Shown in pieces: positions 15,370 through 25,087 of a stretch of 39,705 nt of DNA (position 1 is its first letter; each line of letters starts with the position of its first letter). The stretch is from assembly GCF_002160145.1 (NCBI RefSeq), contig NZ_NFKA01000025.1, forward strand, positions 1 through 39,705. Direction: 5' to 3'. The notes beneath the pieces were generated by a model. It was not told the origin of the DNA. It did not search any database and saw only the letters and a program-made list of their open reading frames with translations. Made by a program: the position numbers and the translations under genes. The stretch is from Gemmiger sp. An194 (GTDB taxonomy: Bacteria; Bacillota; Clostridia; Oscillospirales; Ruminococcaceae).

Positions 15370-16602
15370 ATGCAGGGAAAATTCGCGCGGGCGGCAGCGG
15401 CGCTGTGTGCGGGGGCATTGCTTCTGACCGGCTGCGGCGGCACCGAAAACGCGCAGCAGACGAAAGAAAAGGTTCGACTGATGGTGTGGTCCCCTTCGGA
15501 GGACCAGTCCCAGTCCAGTGGGCAGTGGCTGCAGACCTGCTGCGAGCGGTTTGCTGAGATGCACCCGGAATGGGACATCACCTTTGTATATGGTGTAGCA
15601 GACGAGGCTTCGGCAGCCACAGCGGTGGCGCAGGACCCGGAGGCAAGCGCAGACGTGTTCCTGTATGCCAACGATACTCTGACCACCATGACCGACGCGA
15701 AGGCGCTGGCTAAATTTGGCGGCAAGTATGCCGATGAGCTGAAGACGACCAACAGCGAAACGCTGCTGGACTCCCTCACGATGGATGGTTACATTTACGG
15801 GGTACCCTTCACTACCAACACCTGGTACATGTATTACGACAAACGGGTGTTCAGTGAGGAGGATGTGAAAAGCCTGGACACCATGCTGGAAAAGGGTGTT
15901 GTATCCTTTCCCTTCGTGAACTCCTGGTATCTGCCTGCCTTCTACTTCGGCAACGGCTGCACCCTCTTCGGTGACGGTACTCAGGAAGAGCTGGGCGCGG
16001 ACTTCGGCGGAGAAAACGCCGTGGAAGTGACCGAGTATCTGGTGGATCTGGCGGCAAATCCCAACTTCAAGATTGACCAGGACGGCAGCGGTCTTGCTGG
16101 CCTGCGGGACGGCAGCATCCACGCTATCTTCTCCGGCTCCTGGGATGCCGCCGCGGTGCGGGAGATTCTGGGAGAGAACATGGGTGTGGCGGCCCTGCCC
16201 ACCTACACGCTGAACGGGGAGGAAAAGCAGATGTACGCCTACGCCGGTTCCAAGGCCATCGGCGTGAACACCTCCACCGATTACATGGTGCAGGCAGTGG
16301 AGCTGGCCATGTATCTGGGTTCCGCCGAAGCGCAGCAGCTCCATTACGAGCTGCGCGGCGTGATTCCCTGCAATACCGAGCTGAACGAGGACCCGGCCAT
16401 TGCGGCGGATGAAGTGGTTCGGGCCCAGAACGACACCTTCGACCGTACCTCCAAGCTGCAGCCCTTCGTGGCCCAGATGAACAACTGCTGGACGCCGGTG
16501 GAAAACATGGGCAAGGCGATCCGCAACGGCACGGTGACCAAGGAAAACGCCGCCGAACAGACCAAGGCGATGAACGACGCCATGAACAGCGACGGAATCT
16601 GA
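15370..16602 (+). CDS. extracellular maltodextrin-type sugar-binding lipoprotein (MalE-like)
   Basis: A 410-residue ABC-transporter solute-binding protein. It has a short signal peptide with the lipobox LLTGC (Cys at residue 22), so it is anchored outside the membrane. Conserved features of the family 1 sugar-binding proteins are visible, including VRLMVWSPSEDQ, DVFLYANDTL, YIYGVPFTTNTWYMYYDK and FSGSWDAAAV. Aromatic-rich stretches (NTWYMYYDK, FVNSWYLPAFYF) suit stacking against oligosaccharides. The ribosome site AAGGAGG precedes the ATG. It heads the ten-gene operon. The substrate is inferred to be malto-oligosaccharides from the amylolytic genes downstream. Confidence 0.9.
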   Translation: MQGKFARAAAALCAGALLLTGCGGTENAQQTKEKVRLMVWSPSEDQSQSSGQWLQTCCERFAEMHPEWDITFVYGVADEASAATAVAQDPEASADVFLYANDTLTTMTDAKALAKFGGKYADELKTTNSETLLDSLTMDGYIYGVPFTTNTWYMYYDKRVFSEEDVKSLDTMLEKGVVSFPFVNSWYLPAFYFGNGCTLFGDGTQEELGADFGGENAVEVTEYLVDLAANPNFKIDQDGSGLAGLRDGSIHAIFSGSWDAAAVREILGENMGVAALPTYTLNGEEKQMYAYAGSKAIGVNTSTDYMVQAVELAMYLGSAEAQQLHYELRGVIPCNTELNEDPAIAADEVVRAQNDTFDRTSKLQPFVAQMNNCWTPVENMGKAIRNGTVTKENAAEQTKAMNDAMNSDGI

Positions 16603-16622
16603 GAAAGGTGTGAGGTGTGACG

Positions 16623-18002
16623 ATGAAACGGTTCAATTCCAAGCAGGCGGAAGGGTATACTCCCTATACCTGCATTCAGGCCCTGCGACAGGGCAGCGCA
16701 GTGACCCGGCTGTCCGCGCTGTTGCTGGGCCTCGGTAATATGCTGAACGGGCAGCTCATTAAGGGCCTGCTGTTTCTGGCCGGAGAACTGGCGTACATAT
16801 TCTTCATGATCCGCTACGGCTTCCATAATCTTGTGATGCTGGTGACTCTGGGATCGGTGGAGCAGCAGGAGATCTGGGACGAAGCCAATCAGGTGTTCCT
16901 TTATACCAAGGGCGACCAATCGGTGCTGCTGCTGTTGTATGGCGTGGCCACCATCCTGCTCACGGTAATCTCCTTCTGGGGCTGGCGCGGTGCGCTGCGC
17001 AGTGCCTACAAGGCGGAATGCCTGAAAAAGCAGGGCCGGCATGTGAACAGCTTCCGGGAGGATTTGGCCAGCCTGTTGGATGAAAACCTCTACCGGCTGC
17101 TGATGACCCCGCCCATGTTTTTCATCACAGCGCTCACTATATTGCCGCTGGCCTTTATGATCTGCATGGCCTTCACCAATTACAGCCGGATCGACAACCA
17201 TCTGGTGCTTTTCGACTGGGTGGGCCTGGAAAACTTCGCGGCCCTGTTCGATTCCAGCAGCGTGCTGGGCAGCACCTTCTGGTCGGTTCTGGTCTGGACG
17301 CTGGTCTGGGCGGTATTCGCCACCTTTACCAACTATATTTTCGGCATGCTGCTGGCCCTGCTCATCAACCGGAATGATACCCGGGCCAAGGGCTTCTGGC
17401 GGTTCTGTTTCGTGCTTTCCAGCGCGGTGCCCATGTTCGTATCGCTGCTGATCATGCGCACCATGCTTCAGCCCAACGGCGCGGTGAACGTGCTGCTGCG
17501 GAATCTGGGCCTGATCGCCCCGGACGCCAGTCTGCCTTTCTTCACCGACCCCACCTGGGCCAGAGTGACCGTGATCGTGATCAACATCTGGGTGGGCGTG
17601 CCCTACACTCTGATGCAGCTCACCGGCATTCTGCAGAACATTCCCGGCGATCTGTACGAGGCCGCCAAGGTGGACGGCGCGGGCCCGGTGCGCACCTTCT
17701 TCAGCATCACGCTGCCCTACATGCTGTATGTGACCACTCCCTATCTGATTGCCACCTTCACCGGCAACGTGAACAACTTCAACGTGATTTATCTGCTCTC
17801 CGGCGGTGACCCCATCACCAATCTGTCCTCCACGGCGGGCAGCACCGATCTGCTGGTGACCTGGCTGTACAAGCTGACCATCGACAAGCAGTATTACAAC
17901 GTGGGTGCGGTCGTTGGCATTCTGACCTTTATCATCCTGTCGGTGGGCGCACTGTTTACCTACCGGCGCAGCAAGTCCTACAAAGAGGAAGGTGGATTTT
18001 AA
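16623..18002 (+). CDS. sugar ABC transporter permease (MalF/MdxF-like)
   Basis: A 459-residue permease with about eight hydrophobic segments and the ABC-permease EAA loop at residues 346-354 (EAAKVDGAG), followed by the usual ITLPYM. The extended N-terminal membrane region before the core and the PNGAVN loop match maltose/maltodextrin MalF-type permeases rather than shorter sugar permeases. I place the start at the ATG at 16623, six nt after a TGAGGTG site; an in-frame GTG two codons upstream (16617) overlaps that site. It starts 20 nt after the lipoprotein gene and 3 nt separate it from the second permease. Confidence 0.92.
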   Translation: MKRFNSKQAEGYTPYTCIQALRQGSAVTRLSALLLGLGNMLNGQLIKGLLFLAGELAYIFFMIRYGFHNLVMLVTLGSVEQQEIWDEANQVFLYTKGDQSVLLLLYGVATILLTVISFWGWRGALRSAYKAECLKKQGRHVNSFREDLASLLDENLYRLLMTPPMFFITALTILPLAFMICMAFTNYSRIDNHLVLFDWVGLENFAALFDSSSVLGSTFWSVLVWTLVWAVFATFTNYIFGMLLALLINRNDTRAKGFWRFCFVLSSAVPMFVSLLIMRTMLQPNGAVNVLLRNLGLIAPDASLPFFTDPTWARVTVIVINIWVGVPYTLMQLTGILQNIPGDLYEAAKVDGAGPVRTFFSITLPYMLYVTTPYLIATFTGNVNNFNVIYLLSGGDPITNLSSTAGSTDLLVTWLYKLTIDKQYYNVGAVVGILTFIILSVGALFTYRRSKSYKEEGGF

Positions 18003-18005
18003 GCG

Positions 18006-18872
18006 ATGAAACGGTATAAAAGCGCAAAGGCCGCCCGGCGGCGCACCAATATCCTGGTCCACACATTGCTGGCCGTACTGGCCGCCATCTGGGTATTCCC
18101 GGTGCTGTGGGTCATCATGACCAGCTTCCGGGGCGAGAAGGGGTCCTATGTGTCCACCTTCTTCCCCCAGACCCTGACGCTGGACAACTACACCCGCCTG
18201 TTCACCGATACAGCGGTGCTGAACTTCCCTCAGATGTTTATGAACACCCTGATCATTGCGGTATGCTCCTGCCTGCTGTCCAGCTTCTATGTGCTGTCCG
18301 CATCCTATTGCCTGTCCCGTATGCGGTTCAAGATGCGCAAGCCCTACATGAATATGTCCATGGTGTTGGGGCTGTTCCCGGGCTTTATGTCCATGGTGGC
18401 GGTGTATTTCATCCTGAAAGCAGTGGGCCTGACCGAGGGCTCCCTGATCCGACTGGCACTGATTCTGTGCTACTCCGGCGGCGCAGCGCTGGCCTTCCAG
18501 ATTGCCAAGGGCTTTTTTGATACCACCCCCTATGCAGTGGATGAGGCTGCGCTCATCGACGGCTGCACCCGCTGGCAGATCTTCACCAAGATCACCCTGC
18601 CCCTGAGCAAGCCGGTGATCGTCTACACGCTGCTTACCTCCTTTATCAGCCCCTGGGTGGACTTCATCTTTGCCAAGGTGATCTGCCGGGCCAACTCCGA
18701 CCAGTACACCGTGGCCATCGGCCTGTGGAAGATGCTGGAGAAGGAATACATCGACAGCTGGTACACCAGCTTTGCAGCGGGCGCAGTGCTCATTTCGATT
18801 CCCATCGCGCTGCTGTTTTTGAAACTTCAGAAATATTATGTGGATGGCATGGCCGGTGCAGTCAAGGGCTGA
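18006..18872 (+). CDS. sugar ABC transporter permease (MalG/MdxG-like)
   Basis: A 288-residue permease with six hydrophobic segments and the EAA loop EAALIDGCTRWQIF at residues 180-193, where an ABC ATPase would dock. It pairs with the MalF-like protein as the heterodimeric channel. No ATPase gene is present in the operon, which is normal for Firmicutes that share one MsmX/MsmK-type ATPase among several sugar importers. The start follows the upstream stop by 3 nt, with the GGAAGGTGG stretch as ribosome site inside the preceding gene. Confidence 0.92.
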   Translation: MKRYKSAKAARRRTNILVHTLLAVLAAIWVFPVLWVIMTSFRGEKGSYVSTFFPQTLTLDNYTRLFTDTAVLNFPQMFMNTLIIAVCSCLLSSFYVLSASYCLSRMRFKMRKPYMNMSMVLGLFPGFMSMVAVYFILKAVGLTEGSLIRLALILCYSGGAALAFQIAKGFFDTTPYAVDEAALIDGCTRWQIFTKITLPLSKPVIVYTLLTSFISPWVDFIFAKVICRANSDQYTVAIGLWKMLEKEYIDSWYTSFAAGAVLISIPIALLFLKLQKYYVDGMAGAVKG

Positions 18873-18905
18873 CGGCAGTTTGTGACCGGAAAGGAATGCA
18901 GAGGA

Positions 18906-20822
18906 ATGGATTTTAACAGCAAAGCGTTTGCGCGCAGGTTCCACTACGACGGCGATGATCTGGGCGCCCGGCTTACCGAAGCGGGTACCGAGTTCCGCCT
19001 GTGGGCCCCCACCGCCGAAGCGGTGCAGCTGCGGCTGTTCCGGTCCGGCCATGAAGGAGAGGCCTTTGAAACGCTGGCTCTGGACCGGGGCGAAAAGGGC
19101 ATGTGGTTTGCCTGCATCGACCGGCAGCTGCACGGCGTATATTACGATTATCTGGTTACGATGGAGGGAAACACCCGCCGTACCGCCGATCCCTATGCGC
19201 GGGCCTGCGGTCTGAACGGCCGGCGCAGCATGGTGGTGGATCTTGCTGCCACCGACCCGGAGGACTGGCAGATGGACAAAGCCCCTGCCCGCCAGCCGGA
19301 GGACATCATCTATGAAGTGCATGTGCGGGAATTCTCCTGGGCGGAAAGCGGCGGTTTCCCGGAGCACTGGCGGGGCAAATACAAGGCCTTCTGCTGTGCG
19401 GACACCACCCTGTTCAATCAGGGCAGTCAGCCCACCGGCCTTGCGTATCTGCGGCAGCTGGGTGTGACCCATGTGCAGCTGATGCCGGTGTACGATTACG
19501 GCTCGGTGGATGAAGCACACCCGGACGACAGTTTCAACTGGGGCTACGATCCGGTGAACTACAATGTGCCGGAGGGCTCCTATTCCACCGACCCGGCCCG
19601 GGGCGAGGTGCGCATCCGGGAATTGAAGGAGCTGGTGCAGTCGCTGCACCGGCAGGGCTTCCGGGTGATTATGGATGTGGTGTATAACCACACCTATCAT
19701 CAGGACTCCTGGCTGGAGCGCACGGTGCCCGGATACTACTACCGGGCCTGGAAGGACGGCAGCTGGAGCAACGGCTCCGGCTGCGGCAACGACGTGGCCA
19801 GCGAGCGCTCCATGTGCGCGAAATACATTCTGGACTCGGTGCTTTACTGGGCCGAAGAATACCACATGGACGGCTTCCGTTTTGATCTGATGGGCCTTCT
19901 GGATACCGACCTGATGGAGCATATCCGTGCCGCGCTGGATGAGCGCTTCGGCCGGGGCGAAAAGCTGGTGTTCGGTGAGCCCTGGGCCGCCGGCCCCACC
20001 GCCCGAAAGCGGGGCGTTCAGCTGGCGGACAAAAAGGCTCTTGCCGGGCTGGACCCGGAGATCGGCGCCTTCTGTGACGGTGTGCGTGACGCGGTGAAGG
20101 GGCCGGTGATGTACCGGGAAAAGCCGGGCTTTGTGAATGGCGGTAGTGGTTTTGAGAAGAGAATCCTGCACAGCATCACCGCCTGGTGTGGGCAGGCGCG
20201 GAACTTCCGGGCGGCAGCGCCCTCCCAGGCCATCACCTATCTTTCCTCCCACGACGACATGACCCTGTGGGATAAGCTGGTGGTCACCATGGACCCGCAG
20301 CAGAACTTTGATGACCCGGCCCCGCAGGTGATGCGGGCCAGCCGACTGGCGGCGGCCATCTACATGACCTGTCAGGGGCGGCTGTTCCTGCTTTCCGGCG
20401 AGGAATTCGGCCGCACCAAGCAGGGGGAGGACAACACCCACAAAGCACCCATCGAACTCAACCGGCTGGACTGGGAGCGGGCCTGGCAAAACCGGGAGTT
20501 GGTGGAATACTATCAGGGACTGATCGCCCTGCGCAAGCAGCTGCCCGCCTTGTGCGACAAGACCGAACAGGCCGGTAAGCGGCTGCTGCATTCCCAGGTG
20601 CCAGCAGCCCGCTGTGTGACGGCTCTGCTGGAAAACGGCGGACGCTGGAGCAAGCTTCTGCTGGCCTACAATGCTTCTTCCCATCCGGTGGAGCTGGAAC
20701 TGGAAGAGGGCGAGTGGGAGCTGCTGGCAGATGAACGCAGCAGCTTCTGGTGGCAGGAGCACCCCGCTGTGCAAAGCGCGCAGGTGCAGCCCATGGCCGC
20801 GATGATCCTGGGCAAACGATAA
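18906..20822 (+). CDS. pulA: type I pullulanase-like debranching enzyme (GH13)
   Basis: A 638-residue intracellular enzyme. The N-terminal region (about 20-110, GTEFRLWAPTAEAVQLRLF) is a CBM48-type domain; the catalytic barrel carries the pullulanase signature FNWGYDP at residues 210-216. Catalytic residues are visible as Asp327 (DGFRFDLMG), Glu358 (VFGEPW) and Asp450 (LSSHDDM). There is no signal peptide, so it should cut alpha-1,6 branches of imported branched dextrins or of the cell's glycogen. I place the start at ATG 18906, which begins MDFNSKAF; a GTG eight codons upstream is possible. It is 33 nt after the permease gene. The specificity for pullulan versus glycogen branches is inferred. 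Confidence 0.9.
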   Translation: MDFNSKAFARRFHYDGDDLGARLTEAGTEFRLWAPTAEAVQLRLFRSGHEGEAFETLALDRGEKGMWFACIDRQLHGVYYDYLVTMEGNTRRTADPYARACGLNGRRSMVVDLAATDPEDWQMDKAPARQPEDIIYEVHVREFSWAESGGFPEHWRGKYKAFCCADTTLFNQGSQPTGLAYLRQLGVTHVQLMPVYDYGSVDEAHPDDSFNWGYDPVNYNVPEGSYSTDPARGEVRIRELKELVQSLHRQGFRVIMDVVYNHTYHQDSWLERTVPGYYYRAWKDGSWSNGSGCGNDVASERSMCAKYILDSVLYWAEEYHMDGFRFDLMGLLDTDLMEHIRAALDERFGRGEKLVFGEPWAAGPTARKRGVQLADKKALAGLDPEIGAFCDGVRDAVKGPVMYREKPGFVNGGSGFEKRILHSITAWCGQARNFRAAAPSQAITYLSSHDDMTLWDKLVVTMDPQQNFDDPAPQVMRASRLAAAIYMTCQGRLFLLSGEEFGRTKQGEDNTHKAPIELNRLDWERAWQNRELVEYYQGLIALRKQLPALCDKTEQAGKRLLHSQVPAARCVTALLENGGRWSKLLLAYNASSHPVELELEEGEWELLADERSSFWWQEHPAVQSAQVQPMAAMILGKR

Positions 20823-20846
20823 CAACAAGTATAAGAGGGGAAACCA

Positions 20847-22796
20847 ATGCGGTTTATATATGGAAAACAGGATTTTCGCAGTCAGGAGCGCGGGCAGGAA
20901 AGCTGCTGGCTGGTGACCAACGGTCTGGGCGGCTTTTCCTCCCAGACCATCACCGGCGCTGCCGCCCGCAACGACCACGCAGTACTGATGGCCTGCACCC
21001 AGGCGCCCAATCACCGCTGGAATCTGATCCACCGGCTGGAGGAGGTTCTGGAAACCGGGAACGGGATGGAGCATCTGTCCAGCCAGCAGTTCCGGGGCCT
21101 TCCGGCGGAGGAGGGCTGGAAGCATTTGTGCAGTATGGAGGTGGACGGTCTGCCCCATTGGTGGTATCAGCTGAACGGCGTACGGGTGGAAAAGGAGCTG
21201 GCGCTGGACTGGGAACGCAACACCCTGGCGGTGCGCTACCGCATCGGCAATGAATCCGGTGCGGACTGCACCCTCACCGTCACGCCCTGGATGCAGTTCG
21301 TGCCCAAGGGCAATGACCTGAGCGCCCGGCAGCGGTTCGTTTTCCGGGAGGGCGCGGTGGAATCTGCCGGGCTGCGGTTGCGCATCAAAACCAACGGCCA
21401 ATTGCAGGAAACACCCCTGCGCCGCCAGACCCTCTGGTATGCCTACGATGCCTGTGACGGCCGTCGGGCTGCCGGGCATACGGCATCGAACGTGCAGATT
21501 TCCATCACCGTTCCGGCGGGAGTGGAGAAAACACTGGACATGGTGTTCTCGCTGGAACAGGAGCTGTCTGCCGCTGGTAAGGTGCTGCAAAACGCCAAAA
21601 AGCGGCTGCGGGCGCTGGAACAGCAGAGCGGATTCCGTCACCCGGCGGCCCGTCAGCTGGCGGTGAGCGCCGACGCCTTCATCACCCAGCGGGCCTCCAC
21701 CGGGGCAAAAACGATTCTGGCGGGCTACCCCTTCTTTGAGGACTGGGGGCGGGACACCATGATCGCCCTGCCCGGCTGCACCCTGGCCACCGGCCGGTAC
21801 GAGGATGCAAAGAGCATCCTCACCACCTTTCTGGAGCACGAGCGGGGCGGCCTGATGCCGAACCTCTTTCCGGAAGGGGGCAACGAGCCCATGTACAACA
21901 CGGTGGACGCGGCACTGCTGTTCATCAACTGCATCTGGCTCTACCGCTCTTACACCGGCGACGAAGCCTTCGTGCAAAAAGCCTGGCCGGTGATGAAGCG
22001 GATCATAGAGGGTTACCAAAAGGGCACGGAGTTCGGTATCCACATGGAGCCGGATGGTCTGATCGCCGCCGGACAGGAGCTGGATCAGGTGACCTGGATG
22101 GATGTGCGCATCGGCGACATTCTGCCCACCCCCCGCCACGGCAAACCGGTGGAAATCAACGCCTACTGGTACAACGCGCTGCGGATCATGGAGCGGCTGG
22201 CCCCCGAGATGGGCGAGGCCGGGCAAAGCTACGGCGAGCTAGCGGAAAAAGTACGGGAAAGCTTTGTGCGCCAGTTCTGGATGGAGGACAAGGGATACTT
22301 GAAAGATCTGGTCTCCGGCACAAAGGCCGACGAGCAGATTCGCTGCAACCAGATCTGGGCCGTGTCCATGCCCTTCACCATGCTGGAGCCCCGGCAGGAA
22401 AAGCAGGTGGTGCAAACGGTTCTTCGCCACCTGTACACGCCGGTGGGGCTGCGCACCCTTTCGCCGGAGGATACGGAATTCCATCCCACCTACGGCGGGC
22501 CGCAGCAGCAGCGAGATCTGGCCTACCATCAGGGAACGGTGTGGCCCTTCCCGTTGGGAGCCTGGTATCTGGCCTATTTAAAAGTGAACGAATATTCAGC
22601 ACAGGCAAAACGGCAGGTAAAGCAGCAGCTGGCTGCACTGGAGCCGGCGCTCAGAGAGGGGTGCGCCGGCCAGCTGCCAGAAATTTACGACGGGGAAAAC
22701 CCCACTGCCTCCCGGGGCTGCTTTGCCCAGGCGTGGAGCGTGGGCGAGCTGTTGCGGGTATACGAAGCCCTGGAACGCCCCCAACTGGAACACTGA
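20847..22796 (+). CDS. amylo-alpha-1,6-glucosidase / glycogen debranching enzyme (GH133)
   Basis: A 649-residue enzyme with an N-terminal beta-rich domain ([19 protein letters not shown] at 21-39, then the long MEVDG... sheet region) and a C-terminal (alpha/alpha)6-barrel carrying [18 protein letters not shown] at 293-310 and the [20 protein letters not shown] stretch. These are family hallmarks of archaeal/bacterial-type glycogen debranching glucosidases, which remove single alpha-1,6-linked glucose stubs. It is cytoplasmic, starting with GAGGGG 8 nt before the ATG. With the pullulanase-type enzyme upstream it gives the operon two different debranching activities; the phosphorylase follows after 22 nt. 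Confidence 0.9.
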   Translation: MRFIYGKQDFRSQERGQESCWLVTNGLGGFSSQTITGAAARNDHAVLMACTQAPNHRWNLIHRLEEVLETGNGMEHLSSQQFRGLPAEEGWKHLCSMEVDGLPHWWYQLNGVRVEKELALDWERNTLAVRYRIGNESGADCTLTVTPWMQFVPKGNDLSARQRFVFREGAVESAGLRLRIKTNGQLQETPLRRQTLWYAYDACDGRRAAGHTASNVQISITVPAGVEKTLDMVFSLEQELSAAGKVLQNAKKRLRALEQQSGFRHPAARQLAVSADAFITQRASTGAKTILAGYPFFEDWGRDTMIALPGCTLATGRYEDAKSILTTFLEHERGGLMPNLFPEGGNEPMYNTVDAALLFINCIWLYRSYTGDEAFVQKAWPVMKRIIEGYQKGTEFGIHMEPDGLIAAGQELDQVTWMDVRIGDILPTPRHGKPVEINAYWYNALRIMERLAPEMGEAGQSYGELAEKVRESFVRQFWMEDKGYLKDLVSGTKADEQIRCNQIWAVSMPFTMLEPRQEKQVVQTVLRHLYTPVGLRTLSPEDTEFHPTYGGPQQQRDLAYHQGTVWPFPLGAWYLAYLKVNEYSAQAKRQVKQQLAALEPALREGCAGQLPEIYDGENPTASRGCFAQAWSVGELLRVYEALERPQLEH

Positions 22797-22818
22797 GAGA
22801 AACGAGAGGGAAACGTAT

Positions 22819-25077
22819 ATGGAACAGAGACTGCAGAGCATTCTGAACAAGCACTACGGCAAAAATCTGGACACCGCCACCGATCAGGAAGTCTATACCG
22901 CCCTGATGCTCTACACCAAGGAGCAGCTGGCCACCATGCCCCGTACCGAGGGCAAGCGCAAGCTGTACTATGTGTCGGCGGAATTTCTGATCGGCAAGCT
23001 GCTCAGCAATAACCTGATCAATCTGGGCCTGTTCGACGAGGCAAAAGAGCTGCTGGCCAAGCACGGCCATGAGCTCACCGCCGTTGAAGAAGCGGAGAAC
23101 GAGCCCTCGCTGGGCAACGGTGGTCTGGGCCGTCTGGCTGCCTGCTTTCTGGATTCCATCGCCACGCTGAACCTGTGCGGCGACGGTGCGGGCCTGAACT
23201 ACCACGACGGCCTGTTCTATCAGAAGCTGGAGAACAACAAGCAGAAGGAAGAAAAGAACCCCTGGATCACCCCGGAAAGCTGGCTCACCGACACCGGCGT
23301 GCGTTTCGATGTGCCCTTCGGCGGCTTTTCTCTGCGCTCGGTGATGTACGACGTGGGCGTGCCCGGCTACAACGGGCGGCGCAACAGCCTGCACCTGTTC
23401 GATGTGGAGACGGTGGACGAATCTATCATCGGCGATGGCATCTCCTTTGACAAGAGCGACATTGCCCGCAATCTGACTCTGTTCCTTTATCCGGACGACA
23501 GCGACGAGGCAGGCCGCCTGCTGCGGGTGTATCAGCAGTATTTCCTGGTGAGCAGCACCGCCCAGCTGATCCTGAAGGAGACCCGGGAGCGGGGCGGCAG
23601 CATCGAGAAGCTGCACGAGTTCGTGGCGGTGCAGATCAATGACACCCATCCCACCATGATTATCCCCGAGCTGATCCGTCTGCTCACCGCCGAGGGCATG
23701 AGCATGGACGACGCCATCCGCGAAGTGAGCCTGGCCTGCGCTTACACCAATCACACCATTCTGGCCGAGGCGCTGGAAAAGTGGCCCATGGACTTCATGC
23801 GCAAGGCAGTGCCCCAGCTGGTGCCCATCATCGAGGAGCTGGACAAGCGGGCAAAGCAGGTGAGCGACGATCCCCGGGTTGCCATTCTGGATGATCGGGA
23901 CCGGGTGCACATGGCTCATATCGACATCCACTACGGCTACAGCGTAAACGGCGTGGCCGCCCTGCACACCGAGATTCTGAAGGAATCCGAGCTGCGGCCC
24001 TTCTACGAGCTGTATCCGGAAAAGTTCAACAACAAGACCAACGGCATCACCTTCCGCCGCTGGCTGCTCCACTGCAACCAGCCTCTGGCTGCCTTCATCG
24101 AGAGCCTGATCGGCCCTTGCTTCAAAAAGGATGCAGAGGAGCTGGAAAAGCTGCTGGCTTTCCAGAACGATGAAGAGGTGCTGCACCAGCTGCGCCGCAT
24201 CAAGACCGAAAACAAGCAGGCGCTTGCCCGCTACCTCAAAGCCACCCAGGGCGTGGAGCTGAACGCCGATTCCATCTTCGACATTCAGGTCAAGCGCCTG
24301 CATGAGTACAAGCGCCAGCAGATGAACGCCCTGTACGCCATCTACAAGTATCTGGAGATCAAGGCCGGCAAGATTCCCGCCCGGCCCATCACCATGATCT
24401 TCGGCGCGAAGGCAGCCCCCGCCTACACCATCGCCAAGGACATCATCCATCTGATTCTCTGCTTGTCTCAGCTGATCGAAAGCGATCCGCAGGTCAGCCC
24501 TTATCTGAAGGTGGTCATGGTGGAAAACTACAACGTGACCAAGGCGGAAAAGCTCATTCCCGCCTGCGATATCTCCGAGCAGATCAGCCTGGCCTCCAAG
24601 GAGGCCTCTGGCACCGGCAACATGAAGTTTATGCTCAACGGTGCGCTCACTCTGGGCACCCGGGACGGTGCAAACGTGGAGATCGCCCAGCTGGTAGGCG
24701 AGGAGAACATCTATTCCTTCGGCAAGAGCTCCGAGGAGGTCATCCGCCTGTACGACGAGCAGGCCTACTCCTCTGCCGCCCTTTACGACGGCGACAAGGA
24801 GATTGCCCGTCTGGTGGACTTCATCATCGACAAAAAGCTGATCCGCATCGGCGATGTGGAAAGTCTGTGCCGCCTGTATAAGGAGATTGTGGGTAAGGAC
24901 TGGTTCATGACCCTGCTGGATGTGAAGGAATACATTCAGAAGAAGGAAGCGATGCTGGCGGATTACGAGGACGAACTGGCCTGGAGTCGCAAGACTCTGG
25001 TGAATATCGCCAAGGCGGGCTTCTTCTCCTCCGACCGCACCATCGCGGAGTACAATCGGGATATCTGGCATCTGTGA
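22819..25077 (+). CDS. glgP: alpha-glucan (glycogen/maltodextrin) phosphorylase
   Basis: A 752-residue phosphorylase releasing glucose-1-phosphate from alpha-1,4-glucans. The PLP-binding Lys is Lys603 in GTGNMKF; other hallmarks are the [14 protein letters not shown]-terminal block, [17 protein letters not shown] and the VQINDTHP and KRLHEYKRQ segments. At 752 residues it is shorter than E. coli GlgP or MalP (about 800), mostly at the N-terminus, as is usual for clostridial members, and probably lacks allosteric control of the eukaryotic kind. The frame opens further upstream in the preceding gene; the ATG at 22819 begins the conserved sequence and follows a GAGAGG site. Confidence 0.95.
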   Translation: MEQRLQSILNKHYGKNLDTATDQEVYTALMLYTKEQLATMPRTEGKRKLYYVSAEFLIGKLLSNNLINLGLFDEAKELLAKHGHELTAVEEAENEPSLGNGGLGRLAACFLDSIATLNLCGDGAGLNYHDGLFYQKLENNKQKEEKNPWITPESWLTDTGVRFDVPFGGFSLRSVMYDVGVPGYNGRRNSLHLFDVETVDESIIGDGISFDKSDIARNLTLFLYPDDSDEAGRLLRVYQQYFLVSSTAQLILKETRERGGSIEKLHEFVAVQINDTHPTMIIPELIRLLTAEGMSMDDAIREVSLACAYTNHTILAEALEKWPMDFMRKAVPQLVPIIEELDKRAKQVSDDPRVAILDDRDRVHMAHIDIHYGYSVNGVAALHTEILKESELRPFYELYPEKFNNKTNGITFRRWLLHCNQPLAAFIESLIGPCFKKDAEELEKLLAFQNDEEVLHQLRRIKTENKQALARYLKATQGVELNADSIFDIQVKRLHEYKRQQMNALYAIYKYLEIKAGKIPARPITMIFGAKAAPAYTIAKDIIHLILCLSQLIESDPQVSPYLKVVMVENYNVTKAEKLIPACDISEQISLASKEASGTGNMKFMLNGALTLGTRDGANVEIAQLVGEENIYSFGKSSEEVIRLYDEQAYSSAALYDGDKEIARLVDFIIDKKLIRIGDVESLCRLYKEIVGKDWFMTLLDVKEYIQKKEAMLADYEDELAWSRKTLVNIAKAGFFSSDRTIAEYNRDIWHL

Positions 25078-25087
25078 GGATGAGCGA

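Noticed and set aside
16344-22226. A 1960-codon open frame on the minus strand opposite the transporter and debranching genes
   Set aside because: It is in register with the codons of malF, malG, pulA and the GH133 gene, which all share the same phase. Reverse stops there require the sense codons TTA, CTA or TCA, which these genes avoid. The translation is rich in His, Gln, Gly and Val with no domain, so it is a codon-usage artefact.
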